DNA from: Mucilaginibacter galii
Lineage (GTDB): Bacteria > Bacteroidota > Bacteroidia > Sphingobacteriales > Sphingobacteriaceae
DNA length: 64,000 nt
Assembly (NCBI RefSeq): GCF_014635825.1
Contig: NZ_BMDO01000010.1
Location: 1-64,000, forward strand
Direction of reading: 5' to 3'
Shown here piece after piece: positions 52,665-60,887 of this stretch. Every line of letters begins with the position of its first letter. Position 1 is the first letter of the stretch. The notes below the pieces were generated by a model. That model had not been told where the DNA came from and did no database searches. It worked only from the letters and a program-made list of their open reading frames with translations. The translations under genes and the position numbers were made by a program.

Positions 52665-52784
52665 TTATCAAACCGTTAACAGCGGTTAAAACTTTTTTTA
52701 AAAATAATTCAAAATAGCGGGTTACCTTTTGAGGTTACCGGTATTAATAAGAAAACTATTAATCACTTATTAAAAGAAATTAAC

Positions 52785-52988
52785 ATGAAAAACGCATTTA
52801 AAATTGGCTTTTTTGCTTTAGCAATCTCTGTATCTATGGTAGCTTGTAAAGGTTCTGGTTCTGGTTCAACTGCTGATTCAGCTGCTGACACTACTGTAGC
52901 TGTTGATACTGCTGCTAAAATGGATACTACTATGGCTCCAGCTACTGCTGATACTACAGTTGCTGTTGATACTACTAAAAAAATGTAA
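52785..52988 (+). CDS. Small Thr/Asp/Ala-rich lipoprotein
   Basis: 67 residues: the signal (MKNAFKIGFFALAISVSMVA, Cys21), then GSGSGST and repeats of ADTTVAVDT with Met-Asp-Thr-Thr between. Closely similar in design to the gene 120 bp upstream and almost certainly a relative by duplication or convergence. A strong terminator follows. Structural or spacer lipoprotein is the best guess. Confidence 0.75.
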   Translation: MKNAFKIGFFALAISVSMVACKGSGSGSTADSAADTTVAVDTAAKMDTTMAPATADTTVAVDTTKKM

Positions 52989-53007
52989 TATCTGCTTCAA
53001 GCAAATA

Positions 53008-53044
53008 AAAAAGCCTTCCGGATATTTTCTGGAAGGCTTTTTTA
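53008..53044 (+). terminator. Intrinsic terminator
   Basis: AAAAAAGCCTTCC pairs with GGAAGGCTTTTTT. Confidence 0.9.
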
Positions 53045-53177
53045 TTGGGTAAATATTTCATAAAACATAATTACTAAGTACTAGGCAATACCTGCCTAAA
53101 TGGAAACGATCGCTCGCCCTTTGCAGCAATGGCTGCTTATTTAGTAAATGCTTGCTAAAAAATAAACTGTCTTAACT

Positions 53178-53495
53178 TTACTTTTTAGTGGTATCTTTTT
53201 TCGCAGTATCGGCGACGGCTACAGGTGTAGGCGTGGCCGCTATGATTGGCGCATCCATATTCGTACGGGCTGTTGGTTTACCTTTAGGCGTTTTAACACC
53301 GCCCGAACCCGAATAATCAAGCAGCGTGGCTCCACCGGTAGTGGTCATGGTTTTAGAAGTATCTTTGTTAGATACATCATAATTTGTAACCTCCCTTACC
53401 GAGTCAACACCATCTTTACTGGCACTTCCGCTATTGCAGGCCGTCATTACCGAAACACCGGCACCCAGCAAAATCATTAAAATTACTTTTTTCAT
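53178..53495 (-). CDS. Small lipoprotein of unknown function
   Basis: 105 residues with a lipobox signal (KKVILMILLGAGVSVMTAC). The mature part is low complexity with VSNKDTSKTMTTTGGATLLD, a Gly/Pro/Lys stretch and a tail VADTAKKDTTKK that echoes the two lipoproteins on the other strand. No domain recognised. Confidence 0.7.
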   Translation of the reverse strand: MKKVILMILLGAGVSVMTACNSGSASKDGVDSVREVTNYDVSNKDTSKTMTTTGGATLLDYSGSGGVKTPKGKPTARTNMDAPIIAATPTPVAVADTAKKDTTKK

Positions 53496-53596
53496 TAATA
53501 TACTTGTTGATGATATTTAAACAGCTAAAAGCTGCTATTGTATTTTTTTGCCAATATACAAAATAGCCTTAGTTTGCACCCAATTTATAGATAACT

Positions 53597-53629
53597 AAAA
53601 AGCATGCCGGGGTAACCAGCATGCTTTTT
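53597..53629. terminator. Hairpin terminator
   Basis: AAAAAGCATGC pairs with GCATGCTTTTT around an 11-base loop; flanked by T-rich sequence on either strand. Confidence 0.75.
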
Positions 53630-53688
53630 AAGTTTCAGATTATTGATACAGTAAGCTAAATCATGAGAAATTCAACTTACATGCTCAA

Positions 53689-54147
53689 CTATGACTCTTG
53701 TCTTTCGGCATCGCGCAGGGCTTTCACCTTGTCGTGTGCTGCTTTTAAAGTTACTTCCTGCTCGGTAAGTATATCTTTAATGTAAGCCGGTACGCCCTCA
53801 TCCTCAATAGCCGATTTATAGGCTTTTTGGGTGGCATCTTCGCCAAACTCACATTCTTCTAAAACGCTTTTAGGAGTATGGCCGCTAAAAAAAGCTTTCA
53901 CGTTTAACCAGGTACGGTGAATATCGCCGCTGCTTGAGGTGGTGTTCTCAATGTCTTTATGAAAAGTTTGCACCTCGGTTGCTAAAGCCAGTTTAAATTT
54001 ATGGCTATCTCCTATAAAGCTTGTAAATAATTGTTTCAGGTCGGCATCTTCAACCTCAACGGTTGCGCGCTCATAACCTTGTATACGATCGTTATGAATC
54101 TTGATCAGATCGTTTAATACTTCTACTGATTTTTCAGAATTGTTCAT
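53689..54147 (-). CDS. PA2169-type four-helix-bundle protein (DUF2383)
   Basis: 152 residues, helical and acidic, no signal peptide. The opening SVEVLNDLIKIHNDRIQGYE and LKQLFTSFIGDSHKFKLALA fit the DUF2383/PA2169 ferritin-like bundle family, often found with stress proteins. The inner helices carry several Glu and His that could hold metal, but full di-iron ligation is not clear by eye. It is followed by a hairpin terminator. Confidence 0.82.
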   Translation of the reverse strand: MNNSEKSVEVLNDLIKIHNDRIQGYERATVEVEDADLKQLFTSFIGDSHKFKLALATEVQTFHKDIENTTSSSGDIHRTWLNVKAFFSGHTPKSVLEECEFGEDATQKAYKSAIEDEGVPAYIKDILTEQEVTLKAAHDKVKALRDAERQES

Positions 54148-54208
54148 GATATTGTTTTTATAGATAAGTGTAACTTGAAGAGTTTACAGTAAAGTTATAT
54201 TTCTATAA

Positions 54209-54376
54209 CTATGATCTGCCTCTGAACAATGAAAGGATCCATAATATTAATCCTATTACAATAACTACGCCTATAATGGCAGTAACGGCACCAGCCTTAA
54301 ATATACCGGCAATAAGATCGCAACTGCTCAGGGTCATAACCAGAACGGTGAGTGTTAATAAACTTAATTTTTTCAT
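54209..54376 (-). CDS. Very small membrane lipoprotein (55 aa)
   Basis: Reading the minus strand from ATG gives MKKLSLLTLTVLVMTLSSCD: a lipobox signal with Cys19. A Gly/Ile-rich hydrophobic helix (VTAIIGVVIVIGLILWILSL) and a basic FRGRS end follow. This layout, lipid anchor plus one helix, recurs among tiny Bacteroidota envelope proteins. It may share a transcript with the PA2169-type gene 61 bp downstream. Function unknown. Confidence 0.78.
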   Translation of the reverse strand: MKKLSLLTLTVLVMTLSSCDLIAGIFKAGAVTAIIGVVIVIGLILWILSLFRGRS

Positions 54377-54413
54377 GAGGTAGATGTTTTAAATGTATAG
54401 ATGCTTTATAAAG

Positions 54414-54446
54414 AGAAAACCTGCAAAAATTGTTTTGCAGGTTTTC
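54414..54446 (-). terminator. Hairpin after the esterase
   Basis: GAAAACCTGCAAAA pairs with TTTTGCAGGTTTTC with a 4-base loop and T-rich exit; it lies between the esterase stop and the small lipoprotein start on the minus strand. Confidence 0.75.
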
Positions 54447-54496
54447 TAAAAAGTTGGTCCTAAATTCTTATCATTAAGAGCAATGTGGCAAACGCA

Positions 54497-54549
54497 AAAC
54501 TATTGGCTTCCTTACGGTTGCTGCATCGGCTTCGCTCCTCGCAATAACA
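54497..54549 (-). repeat. Possible dispersed 'ATTGCGAGGAGCGAAGC' repeat
   Basis: On the minus strand this stretch reads ATTGCGAGGAGCGAAGC, a word I know as part of a common intergenic repeat in Bacteroidota. Only one copy is in this window, so this rests on recollection. Confidence 0.35.
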
Positions 54550-54554
54550 TGGCC

Positions 54555-55721
54555 TTACTTACCAAAAGCGCTTTTCAACTGGCTTACTGCATACCCTTCG
54601 GCTTCTTTAGCCTGTGGCACTAATGCTCCCATTCCAAAAAACTCGTGGGTTACACCATTATACACCTTACGGTCTACACTAACCCCGGCAGCTTTTAGCT
54701 TACCGGCCAGGGCTTCGCCGTCGCTCAATAGCGGGTCAAGTTCGGCATTAATAATGGTAAATGGCGGTAGCCCTTTTAAGTTGGCAGCAACTAGGTTAAG
54801 GCGCGGGTCTTTAGCCTCGGCAGCGTTGTTGGTGTATTTATCTGTAAACCACATCATCATGGCTTTATCTAAAGGCTTAGCTTCGATGTATTTATTGTAT
54901 GATGTGCTGAACATATTTGCACTGGCAATAGGGTAAACGCTAACTACCTGTACCGGTGCCTGCACTTTTTTATCGCGTGCCATAATGGCCACGTTAGTAG
55001 CCAGGTTACCCCCTGCACTTTCGCCCACTACGGCAATCATTTTAGGGTCGCCGTTCATGGAAGCCGCGTTTTTAACTACCCATTGGTAAGCTTCGAAAGA
55101 ATCGTTGTGTGCAGTTGGAAATTTGTGCTCGGGCGCTAAGCGGTAAGCTACCGATACCACTACGGCGCCAACCTGGTCGGCCAGGGTTTTAGCCGAGGCG
55201 TCATACACATCAATATTGGCAATTACAAAACCGCCGCCATGGTAATAAACAATTACAGGTAAAGCACCGGTAGCGCCCTGCGGAGTGTAAACACGCAGAT
55301 GTATGTTGCCTCCGGTAACCGGGATATCTTTACCCATGGTATCAACCTTCATCACTGGCATTGGAATCTTGTAATCCTTCATTACATCCATCACGGCATC
55401 AGTAGCGGTGTGATTTTGACGCGCTTCGGCAGCAGTTAGCTGAGGAATTGGCTTATCGTGATAGCTGGCCAGTTTTTCAAGTACAGCCTGCATTTGCGGA
55501 TTAATATCAGGCGCCCAAACCGGTTTTGGTCCTTTAGGTTTAACACTGTCTGGTGTACCGCCCTTTACAGTGTCAATGGTTTTTGTAATAGTAGTAGTAC
55601 TGTCTGTAGCCGTATCGGTACTTTTAGAGGGGCCATTACAGGCAGCAACTACCGATGCAAGTGCCAGCATGGCCAGGCAGCTTTTTACAGGAGCTTTAAT
55701 AAATTGAAGCGATGTTTTCAT
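54555..55721 (-). CDS. Lipoprotein alpha/beta-hydrolase (HSL-type esterase)
   Basis: The lipobox signal (SCLAMLALASVVAAC) is followed by a Thr/Asp/Ser-rich linker. The hydrolase proper has an oxyanion-hole HGGGF, preceded by PVIVYYHG, nucleophile motif GESAGGN, an Asp in NAELDPLLSDGE and a His in GVTHEFFGM. These place it in the hormone-sensitive-lipase/carboxylesterase group (family IV). 388 residues. Likely anchored to the periplasmic or outer leaflet. Substrate not known; it may act on short acyl esters. Confidence 0.9.
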   Translation of the reverse strand: MKTSLQFIKAPVKSCLAMLALASVVAACNGPSKSTDTATDSTTTITKTIDTVKGGTPDSVKPKGPKPVWAPDINPQMQAVLEKLASYHDKPIPQLTAAEARQNHTATDAVMDVMKDYKIPMPVMKVDTMGKDIPVTGGNIHLRVYTPQGATGALPVIVYYHGGGFVIANIDVYDASAKTLADQVGAVVVSVAYRLAPEHKFPTAHNDSFEAYQWVVKNAASMNGDPKMIAVVGESAGGNLATNVAIMARDKKVQAPVQVVSVYPIASANMFSTSYNKYIEAKPLDKAMMMWFTDKYTNNAAEAKDPRLNLVAANLKGLPPFTIINAELDPLLSDGEALAGKLKAAGVSVDRKVYNGVTHEFFGMGALVPQAKEAEGYAVSQLKSAFGK

Positions 55722-55818
55722 AGGTGTAGTTCGTATTATTTAATATCACCTACTTAACCCCAGCGCTTACTATTTGTTGATATTATTCGTTATATGTTTA
55801 TGAAAGCACTTTGAGCAG

Positions 55819-56304
55819 CTATTTAAGGGCTAATTTCTTTTTAAGCTTACCTGCATAAGCAGATTTTGATTTAGGCTCCAGCAATTTGGTCACCGCAGCC
55901 GACACAACACCACCGGCTAAATAATATAATACCGACAGTAACTGCGTTTGCCTTGTATAGTTACTATGCTTTGGGTTTAAGCCCATTGGCTTGGGTAATA
56001 ATACAGCGCCAATACCTGCAGCCAGGCCCAAACCCGGCCCTTTGAGCCAGGTTTTCTTTTTTCCTATACCGGTTAGGCTGTAGTAAAAGGTATTGCTCAA
56101 TATATCGCCCGCCATGGTAATGTAGTATAATTTATCATCGGCAGGTGGCTTTATACCTACCTTGTTAAGCGCTTTAGTTAACGATTCCATGCCCAGCAAA
56201 TCCATGCGGGGAGCCTCGTTATCTTTACTTTTTATGATCTGGTGTAAAACGGTAATGGCACATGCACCGGCCAGTCCTCCTAATAGCGCGTTCACTGCTT
56301 TCAT
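55819..56304 (-). CDS. Hypothetical membrane-associated protein
   Basis: 161 residues. A hydrophobic N-terminal helix (ALLGGLAGACAITVLHQIIK), a middle segment with SLTGIGKKKTWLKGPGLGLA, and a last helix (LSVLYYLAGGVVSAAVTKLL) before a Lys-rich end. It resembles small inner-membrane proteins but no family is recognised. It is 97 bp from the esterase and diverges from the ABC protein. Confidence 0.7.
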   Translation of the reverse strand: MKAVNALLGGLAGACAITVLHQIIKSKDNEAPRMDLLGMESLTKALNKVGIKPPADDKLYYITMAGDILSNTFYYSLTGIGKKKTWLKGPGLGLAAGIGAVLLPKPMGLNPKHSNYTRQTQLLSVLYYLAGGVVSAAVTKLLEPKSKSAYAGKLKKKLALK

Positions 56305-56406
56305 ACATCCTTAATTTAAGGTTAAAGGTTTGAAGCGGGTGTTTTGTTCGTTGCCTATATAACTTTAATATTGCAGCGCGCTACACTTTTACCGCGTTTG
56401 AATGCT

Positions 56407-57891
56407 ATGCCCGTTTTAAAACTTGAAAATATTTGTGTAAAAAGTCAGCAGCAAACCTTGCTGAATAATATTAATCTTACCGTGCAAAACGGAGAGCATT
56501 GGTTAATTACAGGTGCCGCAGGCGCAGGCAAAACAGTTTTATTAAATACCATTGCCGGTAGGTTGAGGCCATTTTCGGGCAATATAGAAACAGCGTATAA
56601 GACCAACCAGCAGCCATCGGTTTTATGGAACCCGGTTAGCCTGGTGACCTCCAAACATCATTTTAAGGATATTACCAATACCAGCAACCTGTATTATCAG
56701 CAGCGCTATAACTCGTCGGATTCAGACCAGGCATTGACCGTTATACAATACCTGCAAAACAGCATTATACACGAGCATGATAACAACAACTGGACGGTAG
56801 AAAAAGTAGTTAGCCTGCTACAGCTTCAACATTTATTGGATAAAGAAATTATCAAGCTTTCTAACGGCGAAACCAAAAGGTTGCGCATTGCATCGGCTTT
56901 ACTGCACCAGCCCAGGCTGCTACTGCTCGACGATCCGCTTTCAGGACTGGACTATGATACGCAACAGCGCTTCGGTGATATTTTAGCAGAGATCATTGCA
57001 GCAGGAGCTACTATCATGATGTCGGGTAGCGGGCACGAAATACCGGCACCCATTACGCATGTAGCTATTATGAAAGATGGGACCATTGTTGAAACCATGC
57101 CTGTTGCCGAGTACCGGCCCGAAACCGAAACGCATTTACCCCCAATAGACAGGCAACAGATAGCGCAATTAACAAGTGGTGTTAAATCATCTACTTACAA
57201 CGACATCGTAAAAATGGCAGATGTTACGGTGAAATACGATGAGCTTACCATTTTGAATCAAATTAACTGGCTGATTAAACCGGGCGACCATTGGGCGCTG
57301 TTTGGGCATAACGGTGCCGGTAAATCAACCTTGTTAAGTTTGATCAACGGTGATAATCCGCAAGCTTATGCCAATGATATTGTATTGTTCGATAAAAAGC
57401 GCGGAACAGGCGAAAGCATTTGGGATATTAAAAGCAAAATAGGTTTCGTTTCACCCGAGTTGTACCAGTACTTCCCTACCGATCAGTCGGGCTTACAAGT
57501 TATTGAATCGGGTTATTACGACACACAAGGCTTATTTAGGCCAAGCAATACTGCCCGTGCAGCCAAGGCTCTGGAATGGATGAAGACCCTGCACATAGAT
57601 ACCTATGCCCGCAAACCGCTTAAAGCCATGCCGGCCAGCACCCAGCGGCTCTGCCTGCTGGCCCGGGCGCTAGTCAAAAACCCACCTCTGCTTATTTTGG
57701 ATGAACCCTGCCAGGGCTTGGACAAATTACAACGCCAGCACTTCAATGCTTTGATCGACAGTATAGCTGCAGCTACCAATTTAACCCTGATCTACGTAAC
57801 GCATTATGCCAGTGAAATGCCCGCTTGTATAGATAAGGTATTGAGGTTAGAAAAAGGTAGTGTGACAGCCACAAGCGCTACTATCAGATGA
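56407..57891 (+). CDS. Twin-domain ABC ATPase, ModF/PhrA-like
   Basis: Cytoplasmic protein with two ABC domains and no membrane part. Domain 1: Walker A GAAGAGKTVLLN, signature LSNGETKRLRIASAL, Walker B LLLLDDPLSGLD. Domain 2: Walker A GHNGAGKSTLLS, degenerate signature MPASTQRLCLLARAL, Walker B LLILDEPCQGLD. It resembles E. coli ModF (photorepair-related). ATG giving MPVLKLENICV is preferred to an upstream in-frame start. Domain 2 lacks the LSGG-type Ser-Gly-Gly, so only one composite site may be fully active. Role unknown. Confidence 0.85.
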   Translation: MPVLKLENICVKSQQQTLLNNINLTVQNGEHWLITGAAGAGKTVLLNTIAGRLRPFSGNIETAYKTNQQPSVLWNPVSLVTSKHHFKDITNTSNLYYQQRYNSSDSDQALTVIQYLQNSIIHEHDNNNWTVEKVVSLLQLQHLLDKEIIKLSNGETKRLRIASALLHQPRLLLLDDPLSGLDYDTQQRFGDILAEIIAAGATIMMSGSGHEIPAPITHVAIMKDGTIVETMPVAEYRPETETHLPPIDRQQIAQLTSGVKSSTYNDIVKMADVTVKYDELTILNQINWLIKPGDHWALFGHNGAGKSTLLSLINGDNPQAYANDIVLFDKKRGTGESIWDIKSKIGFVSPELYQYFPTDQSGLQVIESGYYDTQGLFRPSNTARAAKALEWMKTLHIDTYARKPLKAMPASTQRLCLLARALVKNPPLLILDEPCQGLDKLQRQHFNALIDSIAAATNLTLIYVTHYASEMPACIDKVLRLEKGSVTATSATIR

Positions 57892-57945
57892 CTATCATAT
57901 TCCCTGTAAAGCATAGCAGGAATTGGCTTTCTCGGGTGTAGCGTT

Positions 57946-57953
57946 TATCTTTG
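57946..57953 (+). promoter_or_regulatory. -7 box before mqnC
   Basis: TATCTTTG ends 3 bp before the mqnC ATG; TTGG at 57924 sits 19 bp upstream as a -33 element. Transcription would begin at about the start codon. Confidence 0.5.
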
Positions 57954-57956
57954 TAT

Positions 57957-59081
57957 ATGAATACTGCCGATCTGCTTCAGCGCGCACTTCAGTTCGATTT
58001 TTTGAGCTTGGAGGAAGGCGTTTTCCTTTACCATAATGCTACCACGCCTGAATTAATGTATGTAGCTAATGAGCTGCGTAAAATTCAGGTTCCGCATGGC
58101 AAGGTTACCTGGCAAATAGACCGCAATGTGAACACCACTAACGTTTGTATTGCCAACTGCAAGTTTTGCAACTTTTTTCGCCGTCCGGGCCATGAGGACA
58201 GTTACATTACAGATATTGAAACTTACAAGCAAAAGATAGAAGAAACCTTCCGCTTGGGCGGCGACCAGCTTTTATTGCAAGGCGGCCACCACCCCGATTT
58301 AGGCTTATCTTTTTATACCGATCTTTTTAAACAGCTTAAAGAATTATATCCTACGCTTAAACTGCACTCTTTAGGTCCGCCCGAAATTGCGCACGTAAGC
58401 AAGCTGGAAGGCATGAGCCACATTGATGTGCTTACCGCCATGAAAGCTGCAGGTTTGGATTCGCTCCCCGGCGCAGGCGCCGAAATTTTGAACGACCGTG
58501 TTCGCCGCTTAATTTCCAAAGGTAAATGTGGCGGTAAAGAATGGCTGGATGTAATGCGTGCAGCACACAAAATTAACCTACCTACTTCGGCCACCATGAT
58601 GTTTGGCCACGTGGAAACCATTGAGGAGCGTTTTGAGCACTTGGTTTGGATACGTGAAGTACAATCAGAAAAACCAGAAGGACATTACGGTTTTACAGCT
58701 TTCATCCCATGGCCATTTCAGGATGATGGCACTTTATTGCGTAAAGTGCGCGGCATCACTAACAACATAACCGGCGACGAATATATCCGCATGATTGCAT
58801 TGAGCCGTATTATGTTGCCTAATGTTAAAAACATACAAGCCTCGTGGTTAACCGTGGGTAAACAGGTTGCACAACTTTGCCTGCACGCCGGCGCTAATGA
58901 TTTTGGCTCAATTATGATCGAAGAAAACGTGGTATCGGCAGCCGGAGCGCCACACAGGTTTACTGCAAAAGGCATTCAAAATTCTATTGCCGAAGCAGGG
59001 TTTGAGCCTCAGTTACGTAATCAGCGTTACGAATGGAGAGATTTGCCCGAACAATTGGAAGAGCAAGTAATTAATTATTAA
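57957..59081 (+). CDS. mqnC: Cyclic dehypoxanthinyl futalosine synthase (radical SAM)
   Basis: Radical-SAM enzyme of the futalosine route to menaquinone. The 4Fe-4S motif CIANCKFC (Cys64, 68, 71) follows DRNVNTTNV; LGGDQLLLQGGHHPDLGLSF and TSATMMFGHVETIEERFEHL, with GFTAFIPWPFQDDGTLLRKV, distinguish it from MqnE. 374 residues. ATG is used rather than a TTG two codons upstream. No other mqn genes are nearby, so the pathway is scattered. Confidence 0.9.
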   Translation: MNTADLLQRALQFDFLSLEEGVFLYHNATTPELMYVANELRKIQVPHGKVTWQIDRNVNTTNVCIANCKFCNFFRRPGHEDSYITDIETYKQKIEETFRLGGDQLLLQGGHHPDLGLSFYTDLFKQLKELYPTLKLHSLGPPEIAHVSKLEGMSHIDVLTAMKAAGLDSLPGAGAEILNDRVRRLISKGKCGGKEWLDVMRAAHKINLPTSATMMFGHVETIEERFEHLVWIREVQSEKPEGHYGFTAFIPWPFQDDGTLLRKVRGITNNITGDEYIRMIALSRIMLPNVKNIQASWLTVGKQVAQLCLHAGANDFGSIMIEENVVSAAGAPHRFTAKGIQNSIAEAGFEPQLRNQRYEWRDLPEQLEEQVINY

Positions 59082-59100
59082 TCTTAAAAATACAGCATAA

Positions 59101-59134
59101 AAAAAAGCAGCACTTAAAAAAGTGCTGCTTTTTT
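59101..59134. terminator. Bidirectional terminator
   Basis: AAAAAAGCAGCACTT pairs with AAGTGCTGCTTTTTT; separates mqnC (+) from a ferritin-like gene (-). Confidence 0.9.
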
Positions 59135-59153
59135 GTTGGAAAGCAATTGCTTA

Positions 59154-60071
59154 TTACGAAGTTTTTAAGAAGTTGCTTAAAATGTTGTTTACAACATCAG
59201 CACTTGTTAAAGGCTCGTCAAAAGCTTCTGTTGCAGCTTTTTGGCCAGCAATTGAAGTTAAGTTAACGTTTGCCTGGGTTACGTTAGCTTCGCCAGCGTA
59301 AATTGGGTTAGTTGCAGCAGTTGCAGCAGTTGTAACGGTAATACCGCTTGCAGTGGTGGTATCGCCTGTTACCCATGGTCTGAAATCAGCAGGAACAGTT
59401 GATGGTGCACGTAATAAACGTAAACGACGCAGGTAAGAAGCGTGACGTGCTTCTACCGAGTGAATGCTTAACGCAGCGGTTAACACGGTTTTGTTACCTT
59501 TTAAGAAACCAGCCTGACCTTTGTAAGCTCTTACGCCGGTATCTTCAAATGCCTGGGCTACTGCCAGGAAGATAGGGTAGCTTGCAAATACATCTACAAA
59601 CGGACCTGCACCCGGTACAGTACCTTTAGCACCACCCGAAAAATCGAACCAGGTGTTAAAGTTACCTGCAGTAATAGCTGCGGTACTACGGGCTTTGTTG
59701 GCCGCCGATTCGTTAGCACCTAATACGCTGCGTATGAAAGCAACGTGGTTATTTTCATCTGTACGGATAAGACCGATAGCAGCAGCGTCAGCAGAGTTAA
59801 TTAAGCCAGCTCTTGCGAATGCAGTATTGTAAAAAGAAGCCTCGGTTAACTCGGCAGTTAAGGCAAAGTTCAACACATCATTTACAGATGGCGTTGCAGT
59901 TTGGCCGTAAGCTTTTTTGAATAATGTACTAAAAGCAAATGGTAAAGCTGCAACCGCTACTTTTGAACCAAAGCTGGTAATATTCTTGATAGCTGCACGG
60001 CGCGGACTAATTCTGTCGGCAAATTCCGGATCAGCTGTTTGTATATCGTTGATTAAATTTAATAAATCCAT
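59154..60071 (-). CDS. Exported ferritin-like domain protein, second of a pair
   Basis: 305 residues: a Tat-like segment with SPRRAAIKNITSF then a hydrophobic run (VAVAALPFAFSTLFKKAYGQ), then a four-helix ferritin-like domain. Candidate metal ligands are in ALTAELTEASFYNTA, TDENNHVAFIRSV, AQAFEDTGVRAY and SVEARHASYLRRL. The Glu/His pattern matches the Pcc13-62/desiccation-related class. It has an about 80-residue C-terminal extension rich in Ala/Thr. It follows the other ferritin-like gene by 27 bp. Confidence 0.85.
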   Translation of the reverse strand: MDLLNLINDIQTADPEFADRISPRRAAIKNITSFGSKVAVAALPFAFSTLFKKAYGQTATPSVNDVLNFALTAELTEASFYNTAFARAGLINSADAAAIGLIRTDENNHVAFIRSVLGANESAANKARSTAAITAGNFNTWFDFSGGAKGTVPGAGPFVDVFASYPIFLAVAQAFEDTGVRAYKGQAGFLKGNKTVLTAALSIHSVEARHASYLRRLRLLRAPSTVPADFRPWVTGDTTTASGITVTTAATAATNPIYAGEANVTQANVNLTSIAGQKAATEAFDEPLTSADVVNNILSNFLKTS

Positions 60072-60098
60072 TTTCTGTGTTTTTTATAAGATGATAAA

Positions 60099-60791
60099 TT
60101 AAGCACCTAACGCCGGAGCAGCTAAAGGTTTACCTGATACGTATTTGTTAGCGATAGCTAAAACTTCGGCTGGGGTTTTAGATCTCTCTAAACCGTTGCT
60201 AGGGTCTAAAATGCTATCATCGGCTAGGTTTTGACCTAACAGGTTACGAATCAAAGCTGCGTGACGTGCTTCTACAGAAACGATTTTACCAGCTAATTCC
60301 AGGTAAGCAGTGGTTTGAATTAAATAACCGGCACCATTGTATGCAGATACGCCCAGATCTTCAAAAGCTTTTGCAGTACCTAAAACCGAAGCTTTATCGG
60401 TAAAGGTGATAGAAGAAAAGTTGGGAGTTAAAGCAGGGATAGCATTACCGGCTAAAGCTGTTTTGAAAAATTCACGGTGAATAATTTCGTGATCTCTGAT
60501 CTCGGTAAGCAATGCTCTTTCTTCGGTAGTAATACCAGTGTAAGGAGTGGCGATTACCTGAGTATAAAATGCAGCTTCTAACTGCTCTAAAGCGTAAGCA
60601 TAATTTAATACAGCTACATCGCCTGTACCTAAATCTATCACCTGAGGGTCGCTAACTACGCCACCATGCTTTTGGCAAGATGCTGCAGTAGCTAATACTC
60701 CTGCTGCAACGGCACCAGCTCCGGCAAATTTAAGGAACGACCGCCTGGCCATGCCCTTTTCAACAAGGGTTTCTTGTGTTGTTGTTTTCAT
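60099..60791 (-). CDS. Exported ferritin-like domain protein, first of a pair
   Basis: ATG giving MKTTTQETLVEKGMARRSFL is chosen because the Tat motif ARRSFLKFAGAGAVAAGVLA and a lipobox Cys follow; the frame is open upstream without signal features. Ferritin-like helices carry YALEQLEAAFYTQV, EIRDHEIIHREFFK, AKAFEDLGVSAYNG and SVEARHAALIRNLL, the same four-block pattern as its partner. 230 residues. Role in iron or oxidative-stress protection is inferred, not shown. Confidence 0.85.
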   Translation of the reverse strand: MKTTTQETLVEKGMARRSFLKFAGAGAVAAGVLATAASCQKHGGVVSDPQVIDLGTGDVAVLNYAYALEQLEAAFYTQVIATPYTGITTEERALLTEIRDHEIIHREFFKTALAGNAIPALTPNFSSITFTDKASVLGTAKAFEDLGVSAYNGAGYLIQTTAYLELAGKIVSVEARHAALIRNLLGQNLADDSILDPSNGLERSKTPAEVLAIANKYVSGKPLAAPALGA

Positions 60792-60876
60792 AAGTAATAC
60801 GTTAATTATTAGATTAGTTATACTACAACATACGTGACAATTAGTTTTGCGGTTTTTACAACATGTGGTTTTGTCA

Positions 60877-60884
60877 TATATTTG
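60877..60884 (+). promoter_or_regulatory. -7 box before scpB
   Basis: TATATTTG fits TAnnTTTG and ends 3 bp before the GTG start, so a transcript would be leaderless or start inside the coding region. Confidence 0.4.
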
Positions 60885-60887
60885 TAA

